A stretch of 29,383 nt of DNA from contig DASCNA010000153.1 of the NCBI GenBank assembly GCA_036011305.1, positions 1-29,383 of the forward strand. Reading direction: 5' to 3'. The first letter of the stretch is position 1. Each line of letters starts with the position of its first letter. The notes beneath the pieces are model-generated. The model was not told the DNA's origin and did no database searches. It saw only the letters and a list, made by a program, of their open reading frames with translations. Origin of the DNA: DASCNA01 sp036011305 (GTDB lineage: Bacteria > Verrucomicrobiota > Lentisphaeria > Victivallales > GWF2-38-69). The translations under genes and the position numbers were made by a program. This document shows, piece after piece, positions 15,393-23,637 of the stretch.

Positions 15393-16415
15393 ATGAATTC
15401 AAAACATAAAGTAACATTGATGATTTCACTGCTGGTAATATTTAATATATTTATATGGGTTGTGGCTTATATATATTTTTATAATTACCCCAAATTTTTA
15501 GCTCTCTGTTTAATCGCTTATGGTTTTGGATTAAGGCATGCGGTGGATGCAGATCATATTGCAGCAATCGATAATGTTACAAGAAAATTCATGCAAAATA
15601 AGAAAAGACCCGTCACTATTGGATTTTTTTTCTCGCTCGGTCATTCTACTGTAGTTGTAATAATGTCTTTCTTTGTTGCACTAGGAACAATATATATGAA
15701 AGATAACATAGCGCAGTTTCAGGAAATAGGAGGTATTATAGGCAGTATTGTTTCTGGTTCTTTTCTGCTTATTTTAGCAATTATAAATTTGATTATATTT
15801 ATTGATATTTTAAGATCATTTCTGAAATTTAGAGATAACAAGGTAAATGGGCTCCCAAGTGATAGCTGTGAGGAATTGATAGAACAGAAGGGTTTGATTA
15901 CTAAAATACTTAGACCGATGTTCAAATTTGTTTCAAAATCATGGCATATGTACATAGTTGGTTTTTTATTCGGCCTTGGGTTCGATACTGCATCTGAAAT
16001 TGCTTTACTAGGTATTTCTGCTACTCAGGCAGCTGCAGGGCTTTCTATCTGGACAATAATGATATTTCCTCTTTTATTCATGTCGGGGATGTGTTTAATT
16101 GATACTATGGACGGTATCTTAATGCTTGGAGTTTATGGCTGGGCATTTGTAAAACCCATGAAAAAATTGTTTTATAATATGACAATTACTTTGGTTTCTT
16201 TTTTAATTGCATTTTTTATCGGTGGCTTGGAGGTGCTTGGTGTATTATCAGATAAACTGAATTTGCAGTCTGCTTTTTGGAATTATATTAATTCCTTAAA
16301 TGATAATCTTGTTCATTTAGGTTATTATATTATCGGAATATTTATTCTCAGCTGGTTGCTGTCAAGCTTGATATATAAAATATTTAACACTGAAATAACT
16401 AAAAATAAAATCTAA
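15393..16415 (+). CDS. NiCoT-family nickel/cobalt permease (HoxN/NixA type)
   Basis: This 340-residue inner-membrane protein is a high-affinity Ni2+/Co2+ transporter with about eight membrane helices. The family signature RHAVDADH(I) is at residues 49-56 in the second helix. FSLGHSTVV, LFGLGFDTASE and LIDTMDG complete the conserved motifs. A GGAG site is 8 bases before the ATG. A hydrophilic cytoplasmic loop (about residues 145-175) separates the two halves. It is flanked by the kinase fusion and rex and lies about 3 kb from the hydrogenase, so nickel for HoxH is the probable cargo. Family membership cannot by itself distinguish nickel from cobalt. Confidence 0.93.
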   Translation: MNSKHKVTLMISLLVIFNIFIWVVAYIYFYNYPKFLALCLIAYGFGLRHAVDADHIAAIDNVTRKFMQNKKRPVTIGFFFSLGHSTVVVIMSFFVALGTIYMKDNIAQFQEIGGIIGSIVSGSFLLILAIINLIIFIDILRSFLKFRDNKVNGLPSDSCEELIEQKGLITKILRPMFKFVSKSWHMYIVGFLFGLGFDTASEIALLGISATQAAAGLSIWTIMIFPLLFMSGMCLIDTMDGILMLGVYGWAFVKPMKKLFYNMTITLVSFLIAFFIGGLEVLGVLSDKLNLQSAFWNYINSLNDNLVHLGYYIIGIFILSWLLSSLIYKIFNTEITKNKI

Positions 16416-16476
16416 TCTTTTCTTATAATATATTCTCTGTTATTTTGTTGAATAATGCACATAATGAAGTATAGTT

Positions 16477-16494
16477 ATGTGAAATGTGTAACAA
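16477..16494. promoter_or_regulatory. Rex-box-like site upstream of rex
   Basis: ATGTGAAATGTGTAACAA matches the Rex consensus TTGTGAAATATTTCACAA at 14 of 18 positions and ends 25 bases before the chosen rex ATG. Rex autoregulation is common. Its presence also argues against translation starting at the upstream in-frame ATG (16484), which lies inside it. Confidence 0.5.
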
Positions 16495-16519
16495 AAAAGA
16501 TTTGAAATTGAGGCAGAAT

Positions 16520-17155
16520 ATGAAAATTAAGGATTCTATCCCAGCAAAAACAATAGAACGGTTAGTAATATACAGAAGAGAACTCAAAGAATTAAAAGCT
16601 AACAGATTAAGTCATCTATACTCCCATCAGCTGGCTGAGCTTGCTAATAACACCTCTGCGCAGGTAAGAAGAGATTTAATGATAATTGGCTGCTCAGGCG
16701 GAAATCCGAGAAATGGTTATGATATTGAAAATTTAATTGAAAATATTAATGATATTTTAGAAGATAAAAACGGTCAGAAAATAGCTTTAGTAGGTGTTGG
16801 TAATTTAGGCAAAGCAATTTTATCTTATTCAAGTTACAGACATTCCAGTCTGTCAATTGTTGCAGCATTTGATGTTGATGAAGAAATAATAGGTAAAAGC
16901 TTTTCCAACTGTAATTGTTTTCATATTGATGAACTAAAAGATAAGGTCCGTGAACTTGATATTGAAATTGGAATAATAACTGCCCCTGGACAATATGCGC
17001 AGCAAATTGCTAATTTGATGGTCGATGCTGGAGTCAGAGGGATTTTGAATTTTGCACCTGCTTCATTAAATGTTCCAGATAATGTGTATTTAGATAGAAT
17101 TGATATAACTATGGTTCTTGACAAAGTTGGCTATTTTACACAAAATATGCAGTAA
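16520..17155 (+). CDS. rex: Redox-sensing transcriptional repressor Rex
   Basis: Rex senses the NADH/NAD+ ratio: NADH binding releases it from operators upstream of fermentation and hydrogenase genes. From the ATG at 16520 the protein has 211 residues. A winged helix fills residues 1-75 (IPAKTIERLVIYRREL, SHQLAELANNTSAQVRRDL). A Rossmann domain follows, with ALVGVGNLGKAIL as the nucleotide-binding loop, AAFDVDEEIIGK and a C-terminal domain-swapped helix (VLDKVGYFTQ). The start was chosen because GAGG lies 7 bases upstream and Rex proteins begin close to the IPxxTIxRL motif. An earlier in-frame ATG at 16484 is unlikely. A strong terminator follows. Confidence 0.95.
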   Translation: MKIKDSIPAKTIERLVIYRRELKELKANRLSHLYSHQLAELANNTSAQVRRDLMIIGCSGGNPRNGYDIENLIENINDILEDKNGQKIALVGVGNLGKAILSYSSYRHSSLSIVAAFDVDEEIIGKSFSNCNCFHIDELKDKVRELDIEIGIITAPGQYAQQIANLMVDAGVRGILNFAPASLNVPDNVYLDRIDITMVLDKVGYFTQNMQ

Positions 17156-17184
17156 TTTTTACTCAATATTTCTTAAACTTTATG

Positions 17185-17223
17185 AACAGTTTTATTTACT
17201 TTTAAATAAAACTGTTTTTTTTT
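17185..17223 (+). terminator. Rho-independent terminator after rex
   Basis: A 14-bp perfect stem (AACAGTTTTATTTA with TAAATAAAACTGTT) closes on the 4-base loop CTTT and runs into nine Ts. It separates rex from the convergent DHH phosphoesterase gene. Confidence 0.92.
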
Positions 17224-17274
17224 AGGCAGGTGGACTGGATGTAGAATTTAAAGTTATACGATTATGAGTTGACT

Positions 17275-18267
17275 TTATTTCATCAACAGTTTTTCTACAT
17301 AGTTTTTTAGTATTGTTTCAGCTGTTTCAAAATTATCTGCAGGAATAAAGCAGCCTGCTGCAAGTTTATGTCCTCCGCCAGATAATATTTTTGCAATTTC
17401 ACTTACAGGATACTCTGCATAATTTGAACGCATAGAAACACGAAAACCATTATTATGTTTGACTAATGTTGCCGCTATTATCAAGCCGTCAATAGTTCTG
17501 TAATAATCAATTAAACCTTCTGTATCTTTCGCAGTAACATTATGTTTTTTTAATAGTTCTTTACTTAAATAGAGGTATGCAAATTTATTATCAAATGCCA
17601 TTTTTAATTCATTTAAAATAATATCAGCTTCTAAGTTCATCATTTTTAACGGTTTTGTGAAATACATAGATTTGATCGTAGGAATGTAATCTGCACCTAA
17701 ATCAATTAGTTCAGCTACTTTTCGCAAAACTGTTGCAGTAGTATTATCAAACCTAAGCCCTCCTGAATCAAGTAAAATTCCCATAAGAAGACAGTTTGCT
17801 ATCTTTTTATTAATAATCCAGGAGCTATCGCGAATAGTAAATATATCTAAAAGTATTTCTGAAGTAGCACAGGAAACTGAATTGGTATAATTAGTATTTG
17901 AGTATTCTGAGTTATCGGGATGATGGTCTATTGAAATTGTATTTTTGTTAGAATAACATTCTTTATCAGAAATGGCAAGTCTATCAAAATTTCCGCAGTC
18001 CAAACTGATAATATTAGAATATTTATTTATAGGCAGACTATCTTCAATATAAGTATTTGAGTTGATCAAAAACTTATATTTATCAGGAAGTGCATCTGAA
18101 AAATAAATATCAGCAGTTTTTCCAAGAATTAACAATGCTTCATGTAGAGCAAAAACAGATCCAATTGCATCACCGTCAGGGCGTACATGGGTAACTATAA
18201 GAAAATTATCCAGCGTAAGCAGATATTCTGATAAATGAGATAGAGTTGTTCTACTTGTCTTCATCAT
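17275..18267 (-). CDS. DHH/DHHA1 phosphoesterase (NrnA/RecJ-like)
   Basis: Proteins of this family degrade short oligoribonucleotides (nanoRNA) or cyclic dinucleotide products such as pApA. The 330-residue product has the DHH-domain motifs THVRPDGDAIGS (residues 26-37), SLDCG (88-92) and the name-giving IDHH (Asp114, His115, His116), plus the C-terminal DHHA1 signature SGGGHKLAAG. It overlaps the end of rbfA by 17 bases, which implies translational coupling; two tandem ATGs at 18267 and 18264 are both possible starts. The placement after nusA-infB-rbfA is widely conserved. NrnA versus another DHH subfamily cannot be settled by eye. Confidence 0.9.
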   Translation of the reverse strand: MMKTSRTTLSHLSEYLLTLDNFLIVTHVRPDGDAIGSVFALHEALLILGKTADIYFSDALPDKYKFLINSNTYIEDSLPINKYSNIISLDCGNFDRLAISDKECYSNKNTISIDHHPDNSEYSNTNYTNSVSCATSEILLDIFTIRDSSWIINKKIANCLLMGILLDSGGLRFDNTTATVLRKVAELIDLGADYIPTIKSMYFTKPLKMMNLEADIILNELKMAFDNKFAYLYLSKELLKKHNVTAKDTEGLIDYYRTIDGLIIAATLVKHNNGFRVSMRSNYAEYPVSEIAKILSGGGHKLAAGCFIPADNFETAETILKNYVEKLLMK

Positions 18268-18604
18268 CTAATTCATTCAGTATTGCAAAAACTCTATCGC
18301 CAGCTTCAATTTTTTCGTCAAGTACAAACTCAAGAACAGGAGTGTACTTAAGTTTTACATTCTTGGCAATAATGCTTTGGATATAGCACCTTTTCTTTTG
18401 AAGTTTATGCATAGCATCCTGTTTTGTGTCTTTATCACCTAAGACGCTTATAGATACTTTAGCGTTTCTGAGATCAGGGGTAGTATCAACTTCAGTGACT
18501 GAAATTAATCTACCTGTTATGCGTTCAATTTTATGCTGTATTATATCAGCTATTTCACGTTTAATTAATTCATTAACGCGAACCATTCTTCCAGTTGATT
18601 TCAT
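18251..18604 (-). CDS. rbfA: Ribosome-binding factor A
   Basis: RbfA binds the immature 30S subunit and helps 16S rRNA 5'-end maturation and cold adaptation. The 117-residue length fits. The N-terminal RMVRVNELIKREIADIIQ helix, the central ISVTEVDTTPDLRNAKVSISVLG and the C-terminal YTPVLEFVLDEKIEAGDRV are typical of the KH-like fold. It lies 22 bp after infB and overlaps the DHH gene. An alternative start seven codons in is possible; the first ATG has a TTGAG sequence about 8 bases upstream. Confidence 0.95.
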   Translation of the reverse strand: MKSTGRMVRVNELIKREIADIIQHKIERITGRLISVTEVDTTPDLRNAKVSISVLGDKDTKQDAMHKLQKKRCYIQSIIAKNVKLKYTPVLEFVLDEKIEAGDRVFAILNELDDEDK

Positions 18605-18626
18605 TTTATAAACTCAATATAATTAT

Positions 18627-20459
18627 TTATAATGATGCTTTTTCTAGTACTATATCATAAACTTCAATTATATCACCTTCTTGAAAGTCTAAGAAATTAT
18701 CAAGTCTAATACCGCATTCTTGACCTGATTTTACTTCTTTTACATCATCTTGAAATCTTCTTAAAGAGGTAATAATACCATTGAAAATAAGGTCTTTATT
18801 TCTATAAACTCTAGCTTTGCCACCAACTTTAACAGTTCCCTCTTCAGCAACACATCCACAAATTTTTGGACCTTTATTCGTACTGAATATTTTCAGTATC
18901 TTAGCTTTGGCTAAGTGAATTTCTCTTTCTTCAGGTGCAAGTCTACCGACAAGAGCATCCTTGATATCTGCAATTAGTTCGTAAATAATACTATAGAGAC
19001 GTATTTCTACACCTTCTTTTTTAGCTATGTCATTAACGCCGTTATTTACTTTAACATGAAAACCAACGACAATTGCATTAGATGCAGATGCAAGAAGGAT
19101 ATCACTCTCTGAAATACCGCCAACTGCAGTATGAATAATATTCACTTTGATTTTATCTGAAGGTATTTTTTCAAGAGAGTCTTTAATTGCTTCTCCTGTT
19201 CCCTGAACATCAGTTTTAACAATAAGGTTTAAATCATTTCTCTGAGCATCACTAATCGATGAAAACAGGTCTTCAAGGCTTGTAGCATTAGTTTTAGTTA
19301 AACTTTCAGTTCTCAGTACATTACCTCTTTGCTTGGCTATATCTGATGCCTCTTTTTCTGTTTTACATACGTTAAACAGTGAACCGGCTGAAGGAACTCC
19401 TGATAAACCTACAAGCTTTATTGGCATACTTGGGCCGGCGGTTTTAACTCTTTTATTATTTGAATCTATAAGTGCTTTTATACGTCCATAATAATGATCG
19501 CATAAAACAATATCGCCATGTTTCAAAGTACCGTTTTTAACTATGGCATTAGCTGTTGAACCCATTCCTTGTTCTAATTCAGCTTCTAAAATAACGCCAT
19601 CAGCAGGTCTTTTAGGATTTGCTTTCAGTTCTAATAATTCAGATTCTAACAATATACGTTCAAGTAAATCATCTAAGCCTTTACCAGTCATAGCTGAGAC
19701 CTGTACTGTTCCTACTTCTCCGCCCCAATCTTCACTCATGAGATTATTCTGCTGCATATGTAATAAAACTTTACCAGGATCAGCTGATGGAAGGTCGATT
19801 TTATTAATAGCTACAATAATCGGAACATTTGCTGCTCTTGCATGATTCAATGCTTCTACTGTCTGAGGCATAAATCCATCATCAGCAGCTACAACAAGAA
19901 CGACAATATCTGTTACATTGGCCCCTCTGGATCTCATTTCTGTGAATGCTTCATGGCCAGGAGTGTCAATAAAAACTATTGTTTTTTCCTGAAATTTTAT
20001 AACAGATGCTCCTGTGTGCTGTGTAATACCACCTGCTTCTCCTTTTACAATGCTTGTTTTTCTTATAGCATCCTGAATAGAAGTTTTACCATGGTCAACA
20101 TGGCCCATAAAGGTAACAACAGGAGGACGCTCAGTTAAATCTTTAGGATCATCAATAATCTCTTCAATTTCTATTTTACTTTTTATTTCTTCAGCAGGTT
20201 TTTCTATTACCAGTTTATAACCGTAATTTGTACATAGTTTTTCTGCAGTTTTAATATCTATATTCTGATTAATAGATGCCAAAATATTTAGCTGCATAAG
20301 AGCCATTATTATTTCAGTTGGTTTTTTGTCTAACAATTCTGCAAAATTCTTTACAATTATTGGTTCTTTTATATATAATTCCTTATCAGCTTTAGAATCT
20401 AATTCTACTGAGTTCTCCGGTTTTATATTATTTTTATTCTTATTCTTCTGAGTGGCCAT
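18627..20459 (-). CDS. infB: Translation initiation factor IF-2
   Basis: IF-2 is the GTPase that brings formyl-Met-tRNA to the 30S subunit and promotes subunit joining. From the ATG at 20459 the protein has 610 residues, short for IF-2 because the long charged N-terminal region is mostly missing; about 110 residues precede the GTPase. The IF2 N-terminal motif (IIVKNFAELLDKKPTEIIMALMQ) is present. GTPase motifs are GHVDHGKT (G1), FIDTPGHEAF (G3) and INKIDLPSA (G4). The C-terminal fMet-tRNA-binding domain (KVNIIHTAVGGISESDI... GFHVK) is complete. A TTG just upstream is a less likely start; AGGAT precedes the ATG. Confidence 0.97.
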   Translation of the reverse strand: MATQKNKNKNNIKPENSVELDSKADKELYIKEPIIVKNFAELLDKKPTEIIMALMQLNILASINQNIDIKTAEKLCTNYGYKLVIEKPAEEIKSKIEIEEIIDDPKDLTERPPVVTFMGHVDHGKTSIQDAIRKTSIVKGEAGGITQHTGASVIKFQEKTIVFIDTPGHEAFTEMRSRGANVTDIVVLVVAADDGFMPQTVEALNHARAANVPIIVAINKIDLPSADPGKVLLHMQQNNLMSEDWGGEVGTVQVSAMTGKGLDDLLERILLESELLELKANPKRPADGVILEAELEQGMGSTANAIVKNGTLKHGDIVLCDHYYGRIKALIDSNNKRVKTAGPSMPIKLVGLSGVPSAGSLFNVCKTEKEASDIAKQRGNVLRTESLTKTNATSLEDLFSSISDAQRNDLNLIVKTDVQGTGEAIKDSLEKIPSDKIKVNIIHTAVGGISESDILLASASNAIVVGFHVKVNNGVNDIAKKEGVEIRLYSIIYELIADIKDALVGRLAPEEREIHLAKAKILKIFSTNKGPKICGCVAEEGTVKVGGKARVYRNKDLIFNGIITSLRRFQDDVKEVKSGQECGIRLDNFLDFQEGDIIEVYDIVLEKASL

Positions 20460-20534
20460 CAAATTATATCCTAAGCTTTTTAATTCGTTTTTATAAAGGT
20501 ACCAATCTAATTTATGATAATACTAGCAGAAAGA

Positions 20535-21773
20535 CTAAAGATTTTCTAATGATTCTAAAATATTATTTACAGTATCTTCCGTAAAACCTTCTATAGCGAG
20601 CAGATCTTTCTTTTCTGCAGCTTTCAGTCCATCAATGGAAAGTATCCCATTGTCCACAAGTTTTTTAGTCAAATCTTCTGAAACATCAAGATTTTCAGCT
20701 AAAACCTTAACAGCTTCTTTCAATTTTTTTTCAAAAACTGATTCTTCATTATCAAACGGTACTACATTTATTTTCATACCTAAAAGCTGGCCGCATAATT
20801 TTGCATTCTGCCAGTTTTTACCAATTGCAAGTCTTATCTGACTCTTGTCTACATATACGTTTATAACGCTATTTTTTTCATCAACTTCTACAGTTTTAGG
20901 TGTAGCAGGCTGCATAGCGTTTAATATATAATTTTTTCTATCTTCATCATATCTGATGATATCTATCCGTTCTCCACCAAGCTCAGTAGTAATACTTTTA
21001 ACCCTACTTCCTCTCATTCCTATACAAGCGCCAATGGGATCCACTCTAGATTCATTGCTGATGACAGCAACTTTAGATCTAACTCCAGGATCTCTTGCTA
21101 TACCTTTTATTTCTACAATTCCTTCGCTTATTTCACTTATTTCCTGTTCAAACAGTCTTCTGAGAAAATTTCTACTTGATCTGTTGATTACAAGGCTTGG
21201 GCCTGAACCTGATGTGTTAATGTCTAGTAATAGTGCATTAATTCTATCACCGACAAAGAAATTGTCATTAGGGCTTTTATCCCTGTATGCCAATATTCCT
21301 TCAGCTTTTTGAAAATCAACAATTATGTTTCCAGATTCAAAACGCCTGACTGTTCCGCTTATAATTTGCCCCAAACTGTCTTTGAAGTCTTCATAAACTC
21401 TTGCTTTTTCAGCTTTTCTAAGCTGTTGAATCATAGTTTGTTTAGCTGTTTGAGCAGCTATTCTACCAAAATCCCTATGTGGGATTTCGCGTGTTATTGT
21501 ATCGCCAATTTTTACTTCGGGATTAGTTTTTTTTGCTTCATTTATATTTATGACTTCACCCTCAGTTTTGCCATCAATGACATCGAAATCTACACTTGCA
21601 ATAATTTTGCCGGTATGTTTATTTACATGGACAATTAGGTCCTTTCCGTAATCAATACTTTTACGGCCAGCAGATACTAATGATTTTTCAAGAGCATCGA
21701 TTAGATCATCCCTTCCAATTCCACGTTCCTGTTCTATATATTCTAATAAACTTAATAGTTCGTTTGCAGCCAT
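20535..21773 (-). CDS. nusA: Transcription elongation/termination factor NusA
   Basis: NusA binds RNA polymerase and modulates pausing, termination and antitermination. The 412-residue protein has the N-terminal domain (ELLSLLEYIEQERGIGRDDL), an S1 domain (near IISGTVRRFESGNIIVDF), two KH domains (DPIGACIGMRGSRVKSITTELGGERIDI and the VDKSQIRLAIGKNWQNAKL region) and one C-terminal helix-hairpin-helix (LVDNGILSIDGLKAAEKKDLLAIEGFT). It lacks the paired acidic repeats of the E. coli protein. It heads the nusA-infB-rbfA-DHH operon. Its ribosome-binding site (AGGAG) is unusually far, about 12 bases, from the ATG. A terminator-like hairpin lies in its leader. Confidence 0.96.
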   Translation of the reverse strand: MAANELLSLLEYIEQERGIGRDDLIDALEKSLVSAGRKSIDYGKDLIVHVNKHTGKIIASVDFDVIDGKTEGEVININEAKKTNPEVKIGDTITREIPHRDFGRIAAQTAKQTMIQQLRKAEKARVYEDFKDSLGQIISGTVRRFESGNIIVDFQKAEGILAYRDKSPNDNFFVGDRINALLLDINTSGSGPSLVINRSSRNFLRRLFEQEISEISEGIVEIKGIARDPGVRSKVAVISNESRVDPIGACIGMRGSRVKSITTELGGERIDIIRYDEDRKNYILNAMQPATPKTVEVDEKNSVINVYVDKSQIRLAIGKNWQNAKLCGQLLGMKINVVPFDNEESVFEKKLKEAVKVLAENLDVSEDLTKKLVDNGILSIDGLKAAEKKDLLAIEGFTEDTVNNILESLENL

Positions 21774-21814
21774 AATCTAATTTTGCTCCTAACCGAAAAG
21801 CATTATATTCATGT

Positions 21815-21845
21815 AAATAAAAAATAAGCGGGCAAAAACCCACTT
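21815..21845 (-). promoter_or_regulatory. Terminator-like hairpin in the nusA leader (possible attenuator)
   Basis: Read on the minus strand, AAGTGGG and CCCGCTT pair as a 7-bp stem (one G-U) around a 6-base loop and are followed by ATTTTTTATTT. This ends about 42 bases upstream of the nusA start. No minus-strand gene lies upstream within the divergent gap, so it is more likely a leader attenuator for nusA than an upstream gene's terminator. That role is inferred. Confidence 0.5.
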
Positions 21846-22024
21846 CGATATTAATAATTCATTAACTTTTGCCTAATATAATAGTATTCATGTCCTTTAC
21901 AACAAGAAAACAACTTGAATTTTTCAATTTTAATGCGATAATACAAGTCCAATAAAATTTTAATTAAATTAAATTTGATATATTTATAGTTATAATTTAC
22001 AAATAAAAATGAGAGGTGTTTGAC

Positions 22025-22282
22025 ATGCCAGCATCAAAATCGGCAGCAAAAAGAATTTTAACAAGCGAGAAAGCTAGATTAAGAAATAAATCACGCAAAA
22101 CTGCTATTAAGTCTTCAGAAAAAAAATTAAGAGCTTTTGTAGAATCTTCTGAAATGGATAATGCTACAAAACAGTTAAAAGATATTTTTCATAAACTCGA
22201 TAAAGCTGTTAAAGTCGGTACTATTCATAAAAATAAATCTAATAGGAAAAAATCCCGTTTAGCTGCTTTATTGAAAAAATAG
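22025..22282 (+). CDS. rpsT: 30S ribosomal protein S20
   Basis: S20 is a primary 16S rRNA-binding protein of the small subunit. From the ATG at 22025 it has 85 residues. It starts MPASKSAAKRILTSEKAR (compare the family start MPN-I-SAKKR) and is highly basic and all helical, ending with IHKNKSNRKKSRLAALLKK. GAGAGG lies 8 bases upstream. An upstream in-frame GTG at 22016 overlaps that site and is rejected. It is divergent from nusA and followed by its own terminator. Confidence 0.95.
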   Translation: MPASKSAAKRILTSEKARLRNKSRKTAIKSSEKKLRAFVESSEMDNATKQLKDIFHKLDKAVKVGTIHKNKSNRKKSRLAALLKK

Positions 22283-22312
22283 TATTTCCAAATATTTGTT
22301 TTTAATTTATTT

Positions 22313-22344
22313 ATGCCCCTGATTCTAGAGTTAGGGGCATTTTT
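22313..22344 (+). terminator. Rho-independent terminator after rpsT
   Basis: ATGCCCCT and AGGGGCAT form an 8-bp perfect stem around a 12-base loop and are followed by TTTT. It lies 30 bp after the rpsT stop. Confidence 0.82.
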
Positions 22345-22479
22345 AGTGTTTGGTGTAATTTGAAAAAATTGGTTATATGTAAAATATGTACTAAAATTAA
22401 TAATAATTAAGGCTATAATGTTTTAATTATTTTCTATATATAAATCATATTTTGTATTAATTTCTAAAAACATAAAAAT

Positions 22480-23253
22480 ATGAAATGCAAAAGTTTTATA
22501 AATCAGTTAAAAGTTCTGTGTTTTCTGCTTCCAGTTTTTTCTTTAGTGTTAATTGTCGGTTGCGATAATAAATCCACTGAAGCCAAAAGACATCCTTTAG
22601 TTATTAAAGCTAACAATATGTATGGTTTAGGAAAATATGATGATGCAATAGTATTATATAAAAAATATTTAATTTTATACCCCACTTCCACAGATGCAAA
22701 TTATAAACTTGCTGTAATTTTTCAGGAAACTGGAGAGTATATTCCTGCAATCTATTACTATGAAAAATTTTTATCTTTATCGCCTGACAGCAGCGATAAG
22801 GAGATTATTGAAAAATGGATTGCTGGTTCAAAGGAAAAATTATACAAAGAACTTGGTAAGCAATATTCTGACTCCGATATAGTTGAGTCAGGCGGTACGC
22901 AAAAACATGTTGAATCTATTGATACCGATAGTAATATGGAGGTTGAGTTTAAGAAATTAAAAGATAAAAATGAAAAGTTGGAAAAAATTATTCTTAAATA
23001 TAAGGGAAGTTTTGATGAAAATACTAAAACAATGGTTTCTGGATCAAAATCTAAAGTAAAGATAACTGAATTTGATAAAGATTTTTACTATACTGTTAAA
23101 CCTGGCGATTCGCTATATAAAATTTCAAATAATATTTATGGTTCTCCTATTTATTTGAAAAAAATATTGAAGGCAAATAAAGAGCAACTTTCCTCTCCTT
23201 CTAAAATACGGGTTGGACAAAAGCTTCTTATACCTGCTTTAAATAAAATGTAA
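22480..23253 (+). CDS. TPR and LysM domain lipoprotein
   Basis: This 257-residue protein begins with a lipoprotein signal peptide: basic start, hydrophobic core, lipobox IVGC with Cys28. Two to three tetratricopeptide repeats follow (about residues 40-105, e.g. NNMYGLGKYDDAIVLYKKYL and KLAVIFQETGEYIPAIYYYEKFL). A short polar and coiled-coil segment (about 150-180) leads to a C-terminal LysM domain (about 205-255, YYTVKPGDSLYKISNNIYG... IRVGQKLLIP). It is probably anchored in a membrane and binds peptidoglycan, with the TPRs as a docking platform. No convincing ribosome-binding site is visible before the ATG. The partner is unknown; it stands alone between terminators. Confidence 0.8.
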   Translation: MKCKSFINQLKVLCFLLPVFSLVLIVGCDNKSTEAKRHPLVIKANNMYGLGKYDDAIVLYKKYLILYPTSTDANYKLAVIFQETGEYIPAIYYYEKFLSLSPDSSDKEIIEKWIAGSKEKLYKELGKQYSDSDIVESGGTQKHVESIDTDSNMEVEFKKLKDKNEKLEKIILKYKGSFDENTKTMVSGSKSKVKITEFDKDFYYTVKPGDSLYKISNNIYGSPIYLKKILKANKEQLSSPSKIRVGQKLLIPALNKM

Positions 23254-23373
23254 TTGTTCAGAATCATATTATTGATTAATTTTAAACATGAAATGTAAAA
23301 TTTTATGTTCAAATAATCAAAATTTCTTTTTCTTTTTCTTTGAAAAATTACTATAGGACAATTAAATTAACGT

Positions 23374-23387
23374 TTGAGTGAGAAACA
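23374..23387 (+). repeat. 14-bp direct repeat, copy 1
   Basis: TTGAGTGAGAAACA occurs here and again at 23672-23685, flanking the zinc-ribbon ORF. I saw no other copy in the window. Confidence 0.7.
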
Positions 23388-23412
23388 ACTAATAGTATCG
23401 GGGGTAGATTTG

Positions 23413-23616
23413 ATGGAAACAAACATATGTCCTTTTTGTATGGATGAAATTAAAGAAGATGCAATAATATGCAGTCTTTGTGGTGAATCTTTAGCTAAGC
23501 ATGAAAATTCTTCTGAAATAATAAAATCAGATGCTTTACACTTAAATTATTCAAATCATGAAAGAATAATTTATCAGCTTTGCAAGTCAATGTTAAATAA
23601 AAGCTGTACATTGTAA
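23413..23616 (+). CDS. Small zinc-ribbon protein, unknown function
   Basis: From the ATG at 23413 this gives 67 residues. The N-terminus is a four-cysteine zinc ribbon, CPFCMDEIKEDAIICSLCGE, of the CxxC...CxxC type that often begins larger proteins. The remaining 35 residues are polar with no recognisable domain, so this may be a truncated gene or a stand-alone ribbon. A run of Gs (TCGGGGGTAG) 8 bases upstream could serve as ribosome-binding site. A TTG at 23374 would add 13 residues but lies in the 14-bp repeat. Function cannot be assigned. Confidence 0.5.
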   Translation: METNICPFCMDEIKEDAIICSLCGESLAKHENSSEIIKSDALHLNYSNHERIIYQLCKSMLNKSCTL

Positions 23617-23637
23617 AATATATTAGTAAAGCAAAAT

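Noticed and set aside
16484..16519. Upstream ATG extension of rex by 12 residues
   Set aside because: It overlaps the Rex-like operator and lacks a ribosome-binding site; the ATG at 16520 has GAGG at proper spacing.
20956..21638. Two plus-strand frames over 100 codons opposite nusA, and similar ones opposite infB
   Set aside because: Shadows of conserved minus-strand genes with no independent start signals or domains.
21975..21996. TTGATA and TATAAT as a promoter for rpsT
   Set aside because: The spacing is only 10 bp. The TATAAT may be a real -10, but no matching -35 is visible, so I did not call it.
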